A program made the translations under genes and the position numbers. The notes under the pieces are model-generated. The model was not told where the DNA came from, did no database searches, and saw nothing but the letters and a program-made list of their open reading frames with translations. From Hofstenia miamia (lineage: Eukaryota > Xenacoelomorpha > Acoela > Hofsteniidae): a DNA stretch of 64,000 nt. Shown in pieces: positions 20,730 through 30,188 of the stretch (position 1 is the stretch's first letter; each line of letters starts with the position of its first letter). Location of the stretch: contig CABFPE010000079.1 in assembly GCA_900660155.1 (NCBI GenBank), forward strand, positions 1,615,022 through 1,679,021, in the 5' to 3' direction.

Positions 20730-21664
20730 CAAATTTCTTGGTTATTGTAGAAGTCATTTTATACTATTTTATGCTTATTAATATGCTGTACATCTAGCAA
20801 ATGCAGATATATTTAATTCGAAATGTACTATTTTCGTTTTATGTCCAATAAAAGTTTTTGAATGCTATTCATTGTGCATTGCCATTACACTATATTCCCT
20901 AAAAAAACTTTGCTTAAATTTAAACATCTAAAATAGGTAATTTCCAATTACAAAAATGTATAAAAATTTGATTATTCTGAACATATAGCAGCATGGAATC
21001 CACGTATTTTAGAATGTCTGGTTAAATGGCTATCAGTTTATTAAGATAGAACTGAAACGATTAATCGATAAATCGATCAGATTGGGATTATCAATTAATA
21101 AAAGGTTTCCAAATCAAGATTTAGATTGAAAACGCGCACAACGCAACGGGCAAAACCGAAATCTTTTTCATATAGATCAAGTCTTGATATAGATGTTTAG
21201 CGAATACATATGAAAATAGTTTATAGCTAAACATTTTGTGCAAGATCGTTTTTCAATAATCTCAAAAAGCACAAAAATGCATAAGAAATTAGTATTATTG
21301 AAATACCGTAATTAAATACTGTATTTTTATGCTATTATTGTTGTTATTTATATCTCTTAGGTTTGTGCGGGACCGGAATTTTTGGTTCCAGCCCAATTTA
21401 TTCTCATTGAATTTGATCCTAATCCCATCGAAATTTCTCGTCTGATCGTCCCATTTTCTCCACGGCATAACTCTTATTTTGAACAAAATTGGCAATAACT
21501 ATGAGTAATATTCGGTGGTCCCATTTCCTTCATTTATCGACCTTGTCTCATGTTAGTCCCAGTTCAACTGAAACATTTAATCCATATGCCAATGTAATAC
21601 AGAACCAATAAATATCATGGGATTGAATTATAATTCACAGCCCTAATTCCTCATTTAGACAAAG
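20730..21664. repeat. second copy of the 935-bp block
   Basis: Identical to 18,047-18,981 as far as I can compare. Unlike the first copy, it runs on without an N into unique DNA leading to the dehydrogenase gene, so this is the copy in its true place. Confidence 0.85.
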
Positions 21665-21935
21665 GTAAGGAAATTATTGTGTAGCAATTCTTTGTTTGTA
21701 TATATCTTTTTAAAACAATCATATAGAATTCATTATTTTCCTGCCTTCAATGATGTTGCCAATTATACATTCGATTACATTTACCAATAAACCCCATTGG
21801 AGTGAGTGATATTTGTTTTATGTGCCGAAAGCTTTATACAAAAGAACTTATATTGTTTGTAATATTCAAAATATGTTAACATGCGCTCATGATGTGTTTA
21901 CTATGTCAATACTGTAGAAACAATTACATTGTAAA

Positions 21936-22940
21936 ATGTGGAATATGATTATCAGCATAATTGCAATCACCTTCTCGTTGATGATAACATGGTCAATATA
22001 TAGCATTCGTGAAGAAACTCTTCATTATATTGGTTACATATTTGTAGTATACTCACTGGCTTGGGCTTTTAGAATTATCAATAGAATAGTAAATTACATA
22101 TACTGGCAAAAAATCGGATATAAAAGCATAGACTGGAAAAAAAATGGCCAATGGGCTGTTGTAACTGGATCAACAGATGGCATTGGTAAATGCTATGCCC
22201 AACAATTAGCAAAGATTGGATTTGATGTCGTATTGATAAGTAGAAATATGGAAAAACTAGAAAACACCGCACAGGAAATAAAAAATAGTTATGGTGTTAA
22301 GACAAAGATTATTCAAGTAGATTTCATGAAATCTGATGTATACAATACAATACGCAATGAGCTAAGAAATTTAGATATTGGAGTGCTAGTAAACAATGTG
22401 GGCACTTTCTATTCCACTGCAGATTTTTACGCAAATATTAATGAATTAATGCATGTTAGTATAGTTAATATAAACTCGCTATCAGTACTGGGAATGACTT
22501 CGATTTGTCTTCCGAAAATGAAGGAAAAAAATAAAGGCATTATTATTAATATTAGCTCAGCAGCCGGTGATTTACCTTTTACAATCCAAGGAGTTTACAG
22601 TGCAACAAAACGATTTGTCAATATGTTTTCCTATAGCTTGACCCATGAACTCAAGCATACTAATGTAAAAGTTCGGCTTATTACTCCATATTTTGTAGTA
22701 AGCAATCTAGTTCGACTACAGCCAAGCTTCTGGAGGCCATCGGCAAAGGCATATGTTACCACTGCTCTGAGGATGTCATATTCATCTGTATTGAAATCAT
22801 ATGGCTATTTTTCCCATGAAATCATACACTTATGCTGCATCATGTTACCTAAGTCTGCAATTATCAGAAAAATGTTTGATGTCTTTGACAACTTCCGACA
22901 GATTTCATTAAAGCGCAGAGCAGAAAACAAAAAAAATTGA
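21936..22940 (+). CDS. very-long-chain 3-oxoacyl-CoA reductase / 17-beta-HSD type SDR
   Basis: A complete intronless 334-residue short-chain dehydrogenase. Two hydrophobic stretches (about 4-21 and 31-47) anchor it, then the Rossmann fold: TGSTDGIG (78-85) for NADP(H), NNVG (153-156), the catalytic serine in INISSAAG (207-208), and YSATK (Tyr221, Lys225). The membrane-anchored N-terminus, NNVG, and length (family about 310-330) fit the HSD17B12/KAR group, which carries out the second step of fatty-acid elongation in the endoplasmic reticulum and in some members reduces steroids. Substrate cannot be told from sequence. The end ENKKN is basic, but not a strict KKxx signal. No introns and a close AATAAA at 22,947 allow either an ancestral single-exon gene or a retrocopy. 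Confidence 0.9.
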   Translation: MWNMIISIIAITFSLMITWSIYSIREETLHYIGYIFVVYSLAWAFRIINRIVNYIYWQKIGYKSIDWKKNGQWAVVTGSTDGIGKCYAQQLAKIGFDVVLISRNMEKLENTAQEIKNSYGVKTKIIQVDFMKSDVYNTIRNELRNLDIGVLVNNVGTFYSTADFYANINELMHVSIVNINSLSVLGMTSICLPKMKEKNKGIIINISSAAGDLPFTIQGVYSATKRFVNMFSYSLTHELKHTNVKVRLITPYFVVSNLVRLQPSFWRPSAKAYVTTALRMSYSSVLKSYGYFSHEIIHLCCIMLPKSAIIRKMFDVFDNFRQISLKRRAENKKN

Positions 22941-22946
22941 ATTTTG

Positions 22947-22952
22947 AATAAA
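22947..22952 (+). terminator. poly(A) signal AATAAA
   Basis: A canonical hexamer that starts seven bases after the dehydrogenase stop codon, giving a very short 3' UTR if used. Confidence 0.55.
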
Positions 22953-23409
22953 GTTCTTGCTTTGATTTCAAATGAAAATTTCTGAGTTTCAATATGTATA
23001 TAGTTGCAAATTATCAATTTTTTAAAAAATGAAAACGCTACAAAATCTTGTTATTTTAGAGAGGAAATTTATATTAAAGTTAACTAACCAATAATTTTCA
23101 TTTAGAAAAAATATTGTAGTTTTGGTGAGTGCGATTTTGCACAAGAATAGTAACTATAAACTGAATGTGGTCCTGACGAGTATTTCTTGATATGCAAGCT
23201 GGCATATATTTAGGAATTCAATCAGAATTTTTTTATTTTATAATTTTAATGTACGTTTACAAATCATTTTATGGTAGCACATTGAAAATGCATGTTTCTG
23301 AATGTTACGTCTCAGAAACTCTTAAGTAATTATAAATAAACTTAGTAGGAAAAGCAAATGGAAGTTTTCAAATGTTAATGAGACATAGAAATGCAATTTC
23401 AAGGCTATC

Positions 23410-23441
23410 ATATTATATATATATATATATGTATATATATA
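23410..23441. repeat. (TA)n microsatellite
   Basis: TA repeat with one GT step. It ends at the TA that precedes the Tc1-like terminus. Confidence 0.9.
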
Positions 23442-24936
23442 CAGTCTTTAACGTATTATTAGTCACCCCACAAAAAACAAGCATATATGGTTGCTCAGGA
23501 CAACATTGAAAATTTTTCACAAACTTTCATCAATAGGCGTCTTATATACATAGTTACTATGCTCTTAACATATTTTGTTCTCATTAAAATGGCTCTGTGA
23601 GTGTGAGACATTGTATCTATCCTAACATATTATTAGTCACCCCTACAGCTGCGCACCAATACATATTATATGTAAAAGTGTTTGAACTTTGGCAGTTTAT
23701 TGTTACACCCACGCATTCACAAGTAGCAGCACATCTGCACAAGTTAGTTCAAGAGCCTGACTCACATTCTTATTAATTGGTGAACTCAAGATATCTACCC
23801 AAACTTGACGTGGTATCCTTTGTAAGTTGCTTCAGATAAAATTTTCCTGAAACTTTCTATTGTGCAAAAGGAATTGTATGTTTATTTTAAGACAGTTATG
23901 GGACGAGCAAAGGACTTAATACGACAGAGAAAGATGCCATCCTTGCTGCCCTTGCATCTGGTCAACACACAATCAGCGAGATTGCTGAGAAATTCTGTGT
24001 TTCACGTCGCACAGTTCAATGCGCGAAAAATAATGGTTGTGCTACCAATGGAAGAGTGGGATGCTGTGGGCCCAAAAGAAAGAAAAGCATGGCTGAGTAT
24101 CGCATAATCTGTCGTAAAGTAAATTTGAAGCCTTTAGCATCACTACATCAGCATGCTGCAGCATTTAAGGCAAATAGTATTAATGTGTCTTTTATGACCG
24201 CATATCGACGGCTGAAGGAAGGAGGGTTTCAGAGTGTCGTCCGCCCACAGAATAAACCTAAACTAATGCCCGCAATGTGTCAGAAATGGCTAGCTTGGGC
24301 CCGCAAATATGAGAAATGGACATTGGAGGACTGGAAGAAGGCATGTTTCTGGGACGAGTCCACCTTTGAATGTCATGATGCTAGGGCATTAAGGGTATGG
24401 CACAAGATTGGCTCACCAAAACCTATCAGACTCACCATAAAGCATCCCACTAAGGTAATTGTGTGGTTTATGATGTTATGGTTTGGCACAGGAAGGCTAC
24501 ATGTGGTGGAAAATATGATGAATGCCGAGAAATACGTCATTGTGATGGCAAATCACATGTTGCCTCAAGCCCTTGAGTGGTTTCAGACATCTGATTGGCT
24601 CGATATGCAAGACAGGGCCCAGTGCCATACTGCAAAACGCTGCCAAACCTTTTGCACAATAAGGGGTGCGTGTTCTGGACTGGCCTGGCAACAGTCCAGG
24701 CATGAGCCACATTGAAACACTGTGGGCTATCTTAAAGCAATGACTGCACTCCCAGATCATCTCCAACAAGAAACAACTAATTGAAGAACTGATTACGATC
24801 TGGGAACATGATGTGGCAGTAACTGTTAAAAGCCAACATCTCATAGCATCAATGCCGAAGCATATCTCTGCTTTGATTGCTGCTAAAGCTGCCGTACGAG
24901 GTTTTGACACAATGTGACTATTAATGTATTAAAAAG
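23442..24936 (+). mobile_element. Tc1-like DNA transposon, decayed
   Basis: The left end is TA followed by CAGTCTTTAACGTATTATTA and GTCACC. On the right, GTGACTATTAATGTATTAAAAAG (24,914-24,936) is its imperfect inverse. A second copy of the word ATATTATTAGTCACCCC lies 180 bases inside the left end (about 23,629), as in the IR/DR type of Tc1 elements. TA target preference and CAGT ends are Tc1 hallmarks. The outermost right terminus is not clear, so the right end is approximate. Confidence 0.8.
23898..24917 (+). pseudogene. Tc1-like transposase, frameshifted
   Basis: It starts at MGRAKDL. The helix-turn-helix (DAILAALASGQHTISEIAEKF read in a shifted frame, then VSRRTVQCAKNNG) comes first, then MTAYRRLKEGGF, the D1 box CFWDESTFE, KHPTKVIVWFMMLWFGTGRL, D2 in DMQDRAQCHTAKRCQTF, and, after another frame change near 24,670, the last box with SHIETLWAILK and AAVRGFDTM at the end. 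The DD...E triad can be read, but in at least three frames. It normally cuts and pastes the element at TA sites; this copy is dead. Confidence 0.85.
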
Positions 24937-24997
24937 TTTTCTCGATTTTTGCAAGCTGTGTGTATTTGTGAAATATATTTTTATGTAGACATTGGAC

Positions 24998-25023
24998 TAT
25001 ATATATATATATATATATATATA
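24998..25023. repeat. (TA)n microsatellite
   Basis: Uninterrupted TA repeat just right of the Tc1-like element. Confidence 0.95.
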
Positions 25024-25900
25024 ATGCATTTTGCTGTTTTGGCTTGCCAGAATAATCGATTCTAAACTTAGAATAGAAGTCAAACACGTAATAAGTAATG
25101 CAACCAAAATTTAACATATAAAATCCCAATCTGTAACCTAATGATCAGAATAGGTGCAATTATGTAGCAAAATACGTAAGATTTCTTATTCAATTGTAAA
25201 ACAAAACTATTGTGATAAATAAAAAACAATTATTTTTTATGCTCTCAGTTGGAAATGGCCAAACTTTAGACAAGGGAAGAAAAAATTGTAGGCAAGAAAG
25301 TTTTTTTAAACGAGCATTAGTATTGGTTTTATCTGCAAAACTGTTGATGTATGTAATTTGATTTAATTCCACAGATTGAAGGAAATCATTTCATAGCGCT
25401 CAGATTTGTTACAAAAGATACCTTATTAAATCCTTGTGAGAAGACTGGACTTTATTATGTCTGTGAACAACGTGTGATGTAAAATACTTACGTAAAACCA
25501 ATCTTTCTTTTAGTAATAACTCTAGTAATTATCTCAAATATAAAAATATACTAGTCATCAATAATAACTATCTGAAAAAGCATCGAACAAGCACTAGCTG
25601 TAGATCTTAAATATGATCTGACGTACTTGCAGTTTCTGTTTTCTAAATTTTTGAAAAGCAAATGTTAGTCGAACTTCTGAAAGCATACCAGATCCATTCG
25701 AATTTCTTCTTCTAGCTTATCTTTCAAAAAATTTGTTACGTTAAAGCTCTTGAATACATTTGTAAATTGATTCATCTTCTCCGAAAGTATATATACATGT
25801 ATGAAAAATTATGGAAATACCAAGACACGTGGCATCGCCTTTTCAGAGTTTCCCTCAACGGATGTACCTCATCATATTATCATGGAGTTCAATTTGCTGC
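25024..25900. other. intergenic, nothing recognised
   Basis: AT-rich DNA with no supported frame, RNA gene or repeat end. Confidence 0.4.
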
Positions 25901-25914
25901 AAACTTAAATTGAA

Positions 25915-26460
25915 CTGGGCGTGTGTCTTACCGTCTTCGTAAAGCTAATTCCGCACTTTGGTCCTCTTTCGTAATGCTCCCTTCAATACCTTATCTGCAC
26001 TCCTTGTGCTATTCTTTTCATTGTTGGTGGCCGTCTCGTGCTTTGTTCCTGCTAATGGAAAAGGTTCAAGAAACCTCCTTTCAAATGCATTTTTTCTCTT
26101 TCTATACAAAGAAGCTCTGCTCTCCCGCTGTCACTTCACTTTCATGCCTGTGATCTCATCCTGTTCGATCGTTTACTGGCACGCAATCTGAATATTGATC
26201 CATTTGATTTAATAACATTTTCGAATTCTCACTCTACCCACTTTGATGGTGTTGTCACGTTCTCTGTTCGTCACCTTCATTCATTTTTAAATCTTGCTTG
26301 TGCTTCTAATTATTTCCTCCTTACTCTAAGCCCTCCAACTGATATGGACGTTTTCTTCGCCTTCGTGCTTCTAAAATTATCTGCTGCCTTCCTCTTCCAT
26401 GATCCGTTCTCTCGCTTTGCTTCTACTTCATCGCCTGTGACGGTCCTCGATGCTGAAAAA
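25915..26460 (+). other. pyrimidine-rich, formerly coding-like stretch
   Basis: It is richer in C and T on this strand than its surroundings and reads in broken frames rich in Leu, Phe and Ser. No family is recognised. Composition resembles the retroelement fragment at 3,979-4,390, so it may be another worn piece of an element, directly left of the dispersed repeat at 26,490; that link is a guess. Confidence 0.3.
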
Positions 26461-26489
26461 CTTGATTTTTATTTATTTACATAGTTTTG

Positions 26490-26660
26490 CTTTTGCCGGC
26501 CTAATCTTACCAAACTTGCAAAGCTTTATCAGATATTTGCCAGAAATAAGTATATGCAAATTTTCAATAGGATACTTACAAAACTTTGAAAGAATGGCAA
26601 ATTTGAATTTGCAGTGAGTGTACTAGCAAAGTTTTATTGCACAACCAAACCCGGCTTAAG
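26490..26660. repeat. dispersed repeat, second copy
   Basis: It shares ordered words with 5,862-6,130: GCAAAG-TTTATCA-ATAT, ATACTTACAAAACTT and a later AAACCCGGC. Diverged by perhaps a quarter of positions, so old. Confidence 0.45.
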
Positions 26661-27513
26661 CAGTCCACTTTAATTTTGTATATATTTGTCTAAAATAAAC
26701 CCAGCTCTTAGAATTCCTAGATAGACGTTCACTGCTTCAAAAATACTATTTTATAATAATTCTGAATTTGTATAATAATTAATTTTATTTTCAAATATCT
26801 AAAAACAAACATCCAAATATCGCTAACCTACTAGAAACATTATTTTGGTCTTTTGAAACCGCGCTTTAAATGGACAAGATTGATACAGATAGCAACCGTA
26901 AATTATTTCACATTTTAATAATGCTCGCTCTTTTTTCTATAAATAAATTTAGAATTTCAATGGCAATTATGCATTTTAAGCCATTCTTTGTCTAAATCTA
27001 TCAAATTATTTCTCCAGAGATCAGTCATTGTTATAAATTTTAAATTAATGAGAATTTAGCTCTTATTATTTCAGTTAAGGAAGTCAATTAACAACAAATT
27101 ATTTATAGAAACTCAAACGCCATGCAAAAAATGCATAAGTTGACTGGTAGCAAACAATTTACCAAGAAAAATTGTTTGTATAACTTAGTAGGATTTAATA
27201 GGCAATTACATTTATATTCCAAAAAACCAAAAGCATTTTACTATTTTTGGACATACAACCTATACAATTAAATTCATTTTTTCCATTGACAAATAGAAAA
27301 TGAGAAAAACAATTTGAATTAAATGCGTTTCAAAAATTTTGAATAACATTCCCAATTTCCTACAAGGAATGGAAACATAATATTCAGAAATACTTTTCAT
27401 TGTATCTAGATTAGTTCCAAAATTTAGTAAGATTCTTCTAGGCGAAGTTTGATTTTGATATTTTTATCAAAAACCTTCGACTACATTAAACCTCGTGGNT
27501 GGTTTGTTCCAAT

Positions 27514-27515
<2 letters not shown>
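26661..27515. other. intergenic with one single-N join
   Basis: No gene seen. A lone N at 27,499 marks another contig join just before a TA microsatellite. Confidence 0.45.

Positions 27516-27546
<31 letters not shown>
27516..27546. repeat. (TA)n microsatellite
   Basis: About 30 bases of TA next to the single N at 27,499. Confidence 0.95.
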
Positions 27547-27549
<3 letters not shown>

Positions 27550-27709
27550 AAAGGAAAATAAATTTAACGTTCGATTATATTATATAGCAAATAATTTGCG
27601 GCAAAAATATTTTTACAATATACAAACTACACTAAAATTATAGAATGAAATCTAAAATAAATATAAATACTTTGTTGATTTAATTTGTTTACTTAAAAAC
27701 TTTGTTTTA

Positions 27710-29000
27710 TCGATGTTGTTAATTTAAATGGCTTCTGCAATTTTTGTATATTTTGTTCTTGTAATGATCTTAAAATTTTCAATGTTGATATTATGAATGT
27801 GATTAATAATTTCTGATGTTAAATGGCCATTGATGTGCTCTTTGATTCGCGCATCAAAGTGACGGATGGTTTCATCGATGTATGATTCCTTACAATCATC
27901 ACAAGTATATCTATAAACTAAAATGAAGCCAATCCTTTTGATATTTGATCTTTGTTGCGAATTAAATTTAGTGCTTTGAATGATTGAAATATTGGAATAA
28001 TCTTTGTAAATTTTAAAATTGTATTAAATGATCGTAGCTTATTTTCAATTGAATTGCATTATTTTCAATAAAGGGAAATTTCCAATATGTGTCTTTCTTA
28101 GTTTCTTTTATATCTTCATCAGATTTTTCATGATTAGTTGACAATAAACATTGATCTACAATTTTCTTTATAATATGATGTGGATATCCATTATTACAAA
28201 ACATGTCATATAAATGATTTAAAGAGTTTGTAATTTTCAAATATGATGATGATATTTTGATAACTCTTTTCCATAAACATTGATTGTATTTAACTTATGC
28301 TTTGGATCACAATAAGAATCAAATGGTATGTAAAGACCGCTGTTCGTTTCCTTAATAAATATTTCAATTTCATATGATTTTTCAAGATTTGTTACAATAA
28401 TATCTAAAATATTTATCTTCTTTTCATTTTCTTGTTTTAATGAAAATTTTATTTCAGGCAATTGATTATCTATAAAGTAAAAAAAGTCGTCAATTTCTCT
28501 TTGATTATGAAATACAGCAAATACATCATCAACATATCTCTGATAGCATAGAAATTCATTTGATTTCAAATTTAGATGCAATTATATCCATTTCGAAACT
28601 ATCCATTGTAGGGCCTAAGGGTGAACTCATAGCCAATCCGTCAATCTGTTTATATTTATGTCCATTAAACGAAAACGAATTATCTAAGCATGCCGCTTCA
28701 ATGAGCCTTTTAAGAGAACTGAGAGAAATTGGCAAAGAATTTTTTGGAATCACATTTCATGTGATCAATCGTTTTGTGACTGGAATATTAGTAAAAAAAG
28801 GATTTCACATCAAAGCTACCAATAATTTTGGAGTGTAATTTTCATTGAAAAAATTTGAAGATATTTGTAACATTGAAAAAATCTGATAAATTATATTTTG
28901 GTGGAATACATTTTTTAATGAGATTGTCTAGCCATGTATTAAACATTTTAAAGGGTCTAATGGCAAGTTGCTTCTCATTGTTTTAATGTTATTCATAACA
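27710..29000 (-). mobile_element. second Penelope-like retroelement with GIY-YIG relic
   Basis: On the reverse strand the order is: a leader reading LIHDIHSFV...MRSNLPLDP, RT motif A (SFDVKSFFTNIPV near 28,800), motif B (DGLAMSSPLGPTMDSFEMD near 28,620), motif C (YQRYVDDVFAVF near 28,530), a long linker, and a GIY-YIG-type nuclease (YRYTCDDCKESYIDETIRHF, ARIKEHINGHLTSEIINHI) near 27,780-27,920. This is the canonical RT plus GIY-YIG Penelope order, unlike the element at 7.5 kb. Frames change several times, and no zinc-finger frame is seen. It lies between the dehydrogenase gene and the exchanger 3' end. Confidence 0.85.
28013..28840 (-). pseudogene. Penelope RT palm region, three open pieces
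   Basis: Open pieces 28,753-28,556, 28,581-28,237 and 28,240-28,013 follow one another in different frames. They hold motif B, motif C with both aspartates, the INILDI box after the palm, and the ETNSGLYIPFDSYCDPKHK stretch common in Penelope RTs. At least two frame changes make it inactive. Confidence 0.8.
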
Positions 29001-29870
29001 AATGAATGTATATCATTTGCAAATAAATGATATTGTAAATTCCTCGAATTGCAGGACAACAATGTGTTCAGCCTTGAGGAGCGAAGACTGCTCGAAAACG
29101 CAGAAAGATAATCTGTTATCCATGGAAGCGCAGTTTCGCGAATATCAGTCTAGGAAGAATTCTAAAAAGCATATCAATGTCACAATCCAATAGGCTGGTC
29201 AACCAGTATGTTGTTCGCATCAAATGTGTGATCTATGTCATTAACCAATTTGACAATGGCAGTTTCAAGACAATGAAATCTGCAAAAGGGAGATTGAAAG
29301 TTTGGCAGATAATCATGTAAATCAAAATATCAACTACTGTAAAATCAATGCGATCAGCGCATTCCCGTATTGGCATATAAAACTTTTATAAAAGTGCTGT
29401 CTATTTAAATCAAATACTTATATTATATACAAAATTATTATCAACATGTTTACAAATACACGCTAAGAACGAAAACACTTAGCCTGGTCGAAAATAACAA
29501 CCAGTACCGATGTTACACTATACTTGTCGACTTGAATTTAGTTTGCTTAAAGTTTTTAATTAGAAAATAATCAAAAAATAAAAGTACACATATTGGCTTA
29601 CTTCTATTTCATTATTAGGAGAGTGGTCAAGCACCAAATTTTATGCTGCATTGCACACCAAGAAGTATTGATTGATTTTTAAGAGGTAAAAAATGGTTAT
29701 TCGAGTAATCCCTTAAATACTTTGCGCCTTTAGATTACCGCTATATGTGTGGCATTGATCAAGACTCAAAGCAATGCCTTTAGACTCCATGTCAACGAAG
29801 TGTAAAAATCTTAATCCGCAAGCATTTGTTTGTATAAAACAATAAATGAGTATGCGAAAACGAACTACAA
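29001..29870. other. intergenic, unidentified
   Basis: A frame near 29,055-29,200 reads NNVFSLEERRLLENAER and, in a second frame, LLSMEAQFREYQSRK. This has coding-like charge patterning but no family I know and no intact start. The rest is AT-rich and empty. Confidence 0.35.
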
Positions 29871-29872
29871 AT

Positions 29873-29878
29873 TTTATT
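29873..29878 (-). terminator. AATAAA overlapping the NCKX stop codon
   Basis: On the reverse strand TGAATAAA joins the stop and a canonical poly(A) hexamer. If used, the 3' UTR would be only some 20-30 bases; a more distal signal is equally possible. Confidence 0.35.
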
Positions 29879-30188
29879 CATAAACAAGATGGCAGACTAA
29901 CATTGCCAAAAACATTCATTTCAATGAGGCATGCAAGCAAGATAAAAAGTGTGTAAACAATGAAAAAAATAACGCCTAATCTTTTGTTCAACACCCACTT
30001 GTTGCAAGCAACAATTCCCAAAGTTAAGACAACCGATGACAAGAGGGTCACAGAGGTGTAGGTGAGACCTTCACTAAATATGTAGACGGGAGAATACAAT
30101 GAGCGAATGAACCAAGGAACTCCAAGACAAAGTAAGATGTCAAAGATGTTGCTACCAATACTATTTGAAACAGCCATGTCGCTGTAGC
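29878..30188 (-). CDS. NCKX last exon: end of alpha-2 repeat and last helices
   Basis: After the acceptor TTTCTAG the frame opens [19 protein letters not shown], the second half of alpha-2 with the conserved N and D that contact ions, then LGVPWFI and three hydrophobic helices ending NVSLPSCL. The stop TGA shares its last base with AATAAA on the same strand. Confidence 0.92.

Noticed and set aside
29070-29100. GAGGAGCGAAGACTGCTCGAAAACGC as a second hammerhead beside the other Penelope element
   Set aside because: The stem GAGC/GCTC and GAAA are present, but the first core box (CTTGAGGA) is too far from CTGATGA and there is no cleavage triplet; the segment reads better as worn coding DNA (FSLEERRLLENAER).
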